This document shows, in pieces, positions 5,003 to 8,423 of a stretch of DNA of 8,423 bases. This DNA is from an uncultured Acidimicrobiales bacterium (lineage in GTDB: Bacteria; Actinomycetota; Acidimicrobiia; Acidimicrobiales; SZUA-35). Every line of letters begins with the position of its first letter. Positions within the stretch are counted from its first letter, which is position 1. The notes beneath the pieces are model-generated. The model saw only the letters and a program-made list of their open reading frames with translations, ran no database searches and was not told the origin of the DNA. The translations under genes and the position numbers were made by a program. Location of the stretch: the NCBI GenBank assembly GCA_938028175.1, contig CALJAE010000121.1, positions 1-8,423 of the forward strand, written 5' to 3'.

Positions 5003-6241
5003 TTACCTACCGGTCGTACTCCAGTGCCAAGGCTCAGAAGGTAAGTTTCTCAAACCGTAACGATGCGCATTTGCGTCAAGCCAACGGAAGCCTGAGTTAT
5101 ATCGAGAACCAATTGAGCCACCGTTTAGAGTAAAGTCAATTGCCAGTCCTCGCTCATGCTGTGACGAGCCCGGGCGAGCAGTCGGTGGAGAACACTGTGA
5201 AGACGACATCTCATAAACTGCAAAGTCGGAGGTTCCACAGTGTTGGCGCCTAAGTTCGATCTGACGTTGAGAATCTCTATAGCCCCAACCAGCAAGAATG
5301 ATTCCGTCTGCTCGAGCATCGTTGAGTAGTCGGTCCACATCGTCAGCAATGCTGACGTGGACCGAAATGCCCTGTACGTTGACGATCTCTCCAACACCGG
5401 GGGCTTCAAAAGATGATCGTTCAGATGACGAAGGAGACGATGCAGTGGCAGCACGGGCCGCTGCACGTTCTGCCAGTTCCTCTGTGTTCTCTTCGATTTG
5501 AGAGGCCAGATCAGAGTCTCTATCAGCCAGTACAGCAGCCTCCGCTAGTCGGGCTTCAAGTACTGCTTCAGCTTGGTCTACAATCTCTTGTTGAGATTCA
5601 CGAGCTAGCTCTAACTCTTGTCTATCTGACTCCAGAAGTTCTCTACTCTGTTCAATTCGAACTTCCAAAATAGTTGCTCTGACTTGTTGTTCTTCTAGCT
5701 GAACTACAAGGTCATCGAGTCGGGAGATATCTTCGGCCTGGGTACTAGTTACAACCTGGAGAATCTCTTGAGCCCTGCTCTGAGCTGCTGGGTCATCGCC
5801 CTCAGATTCTGCTCCCTCACCAATTTGATAGCCAGAAATAGCTTGGTCACGGATACGGTCTTCCAGAATATCTATCTCGGCTCGATGTTCTTCTGATTGT
5901 TCTTCGAGCTCAGTTATCTCTCGCTGCGCTGAACTTAACTTAGCTTCTTCTGCCGAAACCTTCGAAGAGATTTGATTCACTTGGAGATCAATTTTCTCAA
6001 GAGTCTCGGTCAGTTGTTCAACGCTCAGCTGATTACCGGCGATCTGTGACTGAACTTGAACATTTCTAGCTTCAAGCTGTTCTCGCTGTTCAGAAAGCTG
6101 ACTGTTTTGTTCTTCTATTTCTTCATCTGACTGTGCAGCTGCAGAAGTGATCGAAAACAGAAGGACCCCAAAGAGAAATAGACCTATGCCAATCACACCT
6201 CGTCTTATCGAAGTGCCTTTGTCTAAGTTTTCAGTACCCAT
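5003..6241 (-). CDS. Secreted/anchored coiled-coil protein with M15 (VanY-type) D-alanyl-D-alanine carboxypeptidase domain
   Basis: A 412-residue envelope protein that probably trims peptidoglycan stem peptides outside the membrane. Residues about 14-36 form a signal peptide or anchor ending in ITSAAAQS. Residues about 38-265 are Glu/Gln/Leu-rich heptads predicting a long coiled coil like those of EnvC/PcsB-type division hydrolases. A short Ser-rich linker follows. Residues about 285-412 are the peptidase domain: GWGYRD at 318-323, SSQHERGLAIDF at 359-370 and EPWHWS at 403-408. The expected zinc ligands are H362, D369 and H406, all present, and C335/C350 may form a disulfide. The ATG at 6241 has only a weak upstream GAG. 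The gene heads an operon with the Septum_form gene, and its likely promoter lies in the spacer to nadE. The coiled coil suggests activity is controlled by a partner (inference). Confidence 0.88.
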   Translation of the reverse strand: MGTENLDKGTSIRRGVIGIGLFLFGVLLFSITSAAAQSDEEIEEQNSQLSEQREQLEARNVQVQSQIAGNQLSVEQLTETLEKIDLQVNQISSKVSAEEAKLSSAQREITELEEQSEEHRAEIDILEDRIRDQAISGYQIGEGAESEGDDPAAQSRAQEILQVVTSTQAEDISRLDDLVVQLEEQQVRATILEVRIEQSRELLESDRQELELARESQQEIVDQAEAVLEARLAEAAVLADRDSDLASQIEENTEELAERAAARAATASSPSSSERSSFEAPGVGEIVNVQGISVHVSIADDVDRLLNDARADGIILAGWGYRDSQRQIELRRQHCGTSDFAVYEMSSSQCSPPTARPGSSQHERGLAIDFTLNGGSIGSRYNSGFRWLDANAHRYGLRNLPSEPWHWSTTGR

Positions 6242-6300
6242 AACAGCTCAACCAATAAGGTTAACTTCTATTTCCCGACTCACAGTTTGCCCAATTTGAG

Positions 6301-6328
6301 ATCGGCCTACTTAAATAGGCTAACCGAT
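6301..6328. promoter_or_regulatory. Imperfect palindrome overlapping the M15-operon -10 region
   Basis: GCCTA (6305-6309) and TAGGC (6316-6320) flank six bases, and the outer arms ATCG (6301-6304) and CGAT (6325-6328) extend the symmetry across a 4-base asymmetric bulge. The element covers the candidate -10 hexamer and predicted start of the minus-strand peptidase transcript, where a repressor would be effective. No regulator is identifiable. Confidence 0.3.
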
Positions 6329-6345
6329 TACTAGAGATCTGTCAC
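6317..6345 (-). promoter_or_regulatory. Candidate sigma-70 promoter for the M15 peptidase/Septum_form operon
   Basis: On the minus strand, GTGACA (complement of 6340-6345) matches the -35 consensus TTGACA in five of six bases. It is followed after exactly 17 bases by TAGCCT (complement of 6317-6322), which keeps the key T-A...T of the -10 element. The predicted start near 6310 leaves a leader of about 70 bases before the ATG at 6241. Confidence 0.45.
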
Positions 6346-6350
6346 ATATT

Positions 6351-6363
6351 TTGCACTGTGCAA
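6351..6363. promoter_or_regulatory. Perfect dyad TTGCACTGTGCAA upstream of nadE, candidate operator
   Basis: Six-base arms TTGCAC and GTGCAA flank a single T, giving a perfect 13-base dyad in the divergent spacer between the M15 operon and nadE. It lies just upstream of a TATATT (6377-6382), the best -10-like hexamer for nadE, so it would cover the -35 region. NAD biosynthesis genes are often controlled by dedicated repressors, but this dyad was not matched to any known consensus. Confidence 0.35.
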
Positions 6364-6417
6364 CTAAATTGACCTTTATATTCAGGCGATTTCGTAGTAA
6401 GGCTATGCTGTTAGGAG

Positions 6418-8040
6418 ATGACCAGCATAAGAGTCGGCCTGGCTCAATTTCACCCAATAATGGGCAACTTTGCAGCTAATTTAGCGAAAATCGCTGACTT
6501 GACTCAACAAGCTAAGGCAGAGGGATGTGACCTGATCTGCTTGGGGGAACTCTCCGTATCTGGTTATCCGCCTCAGGACTTACTATTTAATAGCCATTTC
6601 GTCGACGATAGCATCCGAGCAACGCTCGAAATTGCCAGCCTGGCCAACGAAATCACGATAGTAGTCGGTGGAGTGAGTCGCGGAGAAGACAAAAACCAGC
6701 TACACAACTCCGCTTATGCGTTTAGTGACGGCAGACTTCAACAGATATCTCACAAGTCGAAACTCCCTAACTACGAAGTCTTTGATGAGAAGAGATATTT
6801 CACACCCGGACCAGCATGTGTGATTGAAGTTGCTGGTCATCAAGTCGGTTTGGCGGTCTGTGAAGACATTTGGGAAGATGCAACTGTTTGTAGATCCTTG
6901 AAAGAACAAGGAGCTGAATTAATTGCAGTTGTAAATGCGTCTCCCTATAACATCGACAAAATGTCTGAGCGTTCAGCTGTGCTTGATGCAAGGGTCAGCG
7001 AGCTGGGTATTGGTCTCGCTTATGTGAATATTGTTGGCGGCCAAGACGGACTGATTTTTGATGGAAGCTCACACGCCAGAGGGCCAGGATTTAACTTAGT
7101 GGCCGATGTCGCTCAATTTAGCGAAGGACTCGCCGTATGGGACTGGCTCTCGGACTCATCAAAATCGGCCACTTCGAACCCCTCACAGCTTTCGCAAAGC
7201 GAAGCAATCTTTGCTGCTTCTGTTAGCGGGCTACGAGACTACGTTCAAGACAACGGATTCAGCAAGGTTGGAGTCGCTCTTTCAGGCGGCATTGACTCGG
7301 CACTGACAACTTATATCGCCGCTAAAGCACTAGGCCCCGAAAATGTGCACACGGTCACCTTGCCTTCAAAGTTCTCTTCAGATCACTCTATTTCTGACTC
7401 GATAGAGCTGTGTAACAATTTAGGGTGCACTATCACCGAACTGAACATTGCATCAGTCCACTCTGAGCTTCAAGACACTTTGACTCGTTCGGTTGGAGAA
7501 GAATTAAAATCAATAACCGACGAGAATCTCCAGTCAAGGATCAGAGGGCTCTCCATGATGGCTCTTTCTAATCAACAAGGCTGGTTGATTCTCGCCACCG
7601 GGAACAAGACAGAGGCTGCCGTCGGCTACTCCACTCTCTACGGCGATACTGTTGGGGCTTATGGCGTGATTCGTGATCTTTGGAAGACACAGGTCTATGA
7701 GCTTGCAAATTGGATAAATCAGACCTTTGATGAGAAAATACCAGAACACATAATCACAAAGCCTCCTTCAGCAGAACTAAGACCGGACCAAAAGGACGAA
7801 GACACTCTCGGAGACTACGACGTTGTCGATTCGATATTGAAGCTCTATATCGAGCAACGCATGACGGCCACCGAGATTGCGAATCGAGGCTTCGATCTCG
7901 ATCACACAAAACGTATTGTTAGCCTCGTTGATAGGGCCGAATACAAGCGAAGACAATCTTCGATCGGAACGCGAGTCTCTAAAATGTCATTCGGCGTTGA
8001 CCGTCGAGTTCCGATCACGAACTCATTTGATCCGCTCTAG
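6418..8040 (+). CDS. nadE: Glutamine-dependent NAD+ synthetase
   Basis: Catalyses the last step of NAD+ synthesis: ATP-dependent amidation of nicotinic acid adenine dinucleotide, with ammonia released from glutamine by a fused amidase. The 540-residue product has a nitrilase-type glutaminase (about 4-240) with the triad E44 (GELSVSGYPP), K115 (HKSKLPNY) and C148 (GLAVCEDIWED). A linker leads to the synthetase domain (about 262-540) with the PP-loop SGGIDSA at 289-295, ATGNKTE at 393-399, YGD at 408-410 and KPPSAELRPDQKDED at 448-462. All key residues are present. It is of the shorter bacterial type, not the longer mycobacterial form. The ATG at 6418 directly abuts AGGAG (6413-6417), an unusually short spacing. 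A TATGCT at 6404-6409 could instead give an almost leaderless mRNA. Monocistronic by layout: divergent from the M15 operon and convergent with the downstream kinase gene, 15 bases away. Confidence 0.96.
   Translation: MTSIRVGLAQFHPIMGNFAANLAKIADLTQQAKAEGCDLICLGELSVSGYPPQDLLFNSHFVDDSIRATLEIASLANEITIVVGGVSRGEDKNQLHNSAYAFSDGRLQQISHKSKLPNYEVFDEKRYFTPGPACVIEVAGHQVGLAVCEDIWEDATVCRSLKEQGAELIAVVNASPYNIDKMSERSAVLDARVSELGIGLAYVNIVGGQDGLIFDGSSHARGPGFNLVADVAQFSEGLAVWDWLSDSSKSATSNPSQLSQSEAIFAASVSGLRDYVQDNGFSKVGVALSGGIDSALTTYIAAKALGPENVHTVTLPSKFSSDHSISDSIELCNNLGCTITELNIASVHSELQDTLTRSVGEELKSITDENLQSRIRGLSMMALSNQQGWLILATGNKTEAAVGYSTLYGDTVGAYGVIRDLWKTQVYELANWINQTFDEKIPEHIITKPPSAELRPDQKDEDTLGDYDVVDSILKLYIEQRMTATEIANRGFDLDHTKRIVSLVDRAEYKRRQSSIGTRVSKMSFGVDRRVPITNSFDPL
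8006..8024. terminator. Short hairpin in the last codons of nadE, weak terminator candidate
   Basis: GAGTTC (8006-8011) and GAACTC (8019-8024) flank seven bases and are followed by ATTT. The stem is only six pairs and the T-run is minimal. It sits 14 bases before the nadE stop at a convergent junction with almost no intergenic room, where any terminator must overlap coding sequence. Confidence 0.25.
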
Positions 8041-8055
8041 AGCTGCATATAACGA

Positions 8056-8423
8056 CTACTCGGTTACGACTACACCGACAATATCAGTACCTACGTTGCG
8101 CACCTGAGCAATCGCTGCTGCGATATCTTTGCGGGACTCTTTATTAGAGTCAACGACCATTAGGGCTGCCTGTGCCAATCGAGAAATATCTACTGCGTCT
8201 GCCACATCAAGTACTGCAGGCGAGTCGATTAGGACTAAGTCATAGTCTGCAGTTACTGCGTTTAGCATTCTTCCGAATGCCTCGCTCTGTAAGACATCAG
8301 CAGGACGACTGGTTGAGGTACCGCCACCTAGAAGATGAAGGTTTGGATCTAATTCCAGTTTCTCAATTGCATCGGCCAACGAGCTTTGCCCAGACACAAC
8401 GTCACTAAGGCCAAGACCATCGT
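8056..8423 (-). CDS. C-terminal part of a CpsD/Wzc-like tyrosine-kinase-family ATPase (5' end outside window)
   Basis: The frame is open from the window edge to the TAG at 8056-8058, covering about 121 residues. It contains DGLGLSDVVSGQSSLADAI, typical of the segment after the first ATP-binding motifs in bacterial tyrosine kinases for exopolysaccharide export. Next come NLHLLGGGTSTSRPADVLQSE and the Walker-type strand YDLVLIDSPAVLDVADAV, then LMVVDSN. The Walker A motif and any Wzz-like membrane domain would lie beyond the edge. Such proteins control polysaccharide chain length and export at the inner membrane. An in-frame GTG at 8397 is internal, since conserved residues continue upstream of it. 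Oddly, the protein stops at VGVVVTE, right at the end of the core fold, without the C-terminal tyrosine cluster that many members autophosphorylate. It may therefore be a tail-less form, a related MinD/ParA-like ATPase, or slightly truncated. Confidence 0.85.
   Translation of the reverse strand, partial: DGLGLSDVVSGQSSLADAIEKLELDPNLHLLGGGTSTSRPADVLQSEAFGRMLNAVTADYDLVLIDSPAVLDVADAVDISRLAQAALMVVDSNKESRKDIAAAIAQVRNVGTDIVGVVVTE

Noticed and set aside
5125..5673. Several open frames on both strands across the M15 coiled-coil gene
   Set aside because: Repetitive Glu/Gln/Ala codons keep other frames open. Only the 5003-6241 frame has a signal sequence and zinc-site motifs.
8395..8397. GTG as a possible true start of the kinase-like gene
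   Set aside because: The conserved segment DGLGLSDVV is encoded just upstream in the same frame up to the window edge, so this codon is internal.
8172..8408. Open + strand frame opposite the tyrosine-kinase-like gene
   Set aside because: The minus-strand frame has clear family motifs; the + frame has none.

Overview
The window looks like a piece of a compact actinobacterial chromosome with roughly balanced base composition. The evidence for Actinobacteria is a Septum_form-type secreted protein, an RpoD/SigB-like sigma factor, an RsbW-type anti-sigma protein, and a coiled-coil M15 peptidase next to the Septum_form gene. Genes are tightly packed: convergent stop codons lie 7, 8 and 15 bases apart and same-strand neighbours 3 and 23 bases apart. 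GTG and TTG starts are used. No tRNA, rRNA, IS element or CRISPR array was seen. The lineage is an inference from gene content; no search was run.

Layout, left to right. Positions 1-123 (+) hold the acidic end of an unidentified protein. Convergent to it, 131-1528 (-) encodes the Na+/H+ antiporter NhaA, and a long perfect hairpin is embedded in the last codons of that gene. Positions 1652-3358 (-) hold a tightly coupled pair: a photolyase/cryptochrome-like flavoprotein (2084-3358) followed 3 bases later by an RsbW-like histidine-kinase-fold protein (1652-2080). Divergent from this pair is a short group-2-type sigma-70 factor (3571-4503, +, TTG start). The 212-base spacer between them carries a perfect 20-base palindrome and other dyads.

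Positions 4512-6241 (-) form a likely cell-envelope operon: a signal-anchored coiled-coil D,D-carboxypeptidase (M15/VanY type), then a membrane-anchored Septum_form protein. A divergent 176-base spacer with a recognisable promoter and dyads leads to glutamine-dependent NAD+ synthetase NadE (6418-8040, +). Converging on nadE is the C-terminal part of a CpsD/Wzc-like tyrosine-kinase-family ATPase (8056 to the window edge, -).

The most interesting part is 1652-4503. The flavoprotein appears circularly permuted: the FAD-binding photolyase domain comes first, and a shortened copy of what is normally the N-terminal alpha/beta antenna domain comes second. Between them are cysteines placed like the [4Fe-4S] ligands of FeS-type bacterial cryptochromes. 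Coupled to an anti-sigma-type protein and divergent from a sigma factor, it suggests a light- or redox-sensing switch acting on transcription. The domain assignments come from visible motifs; the signalling circuit is a hypothesis.
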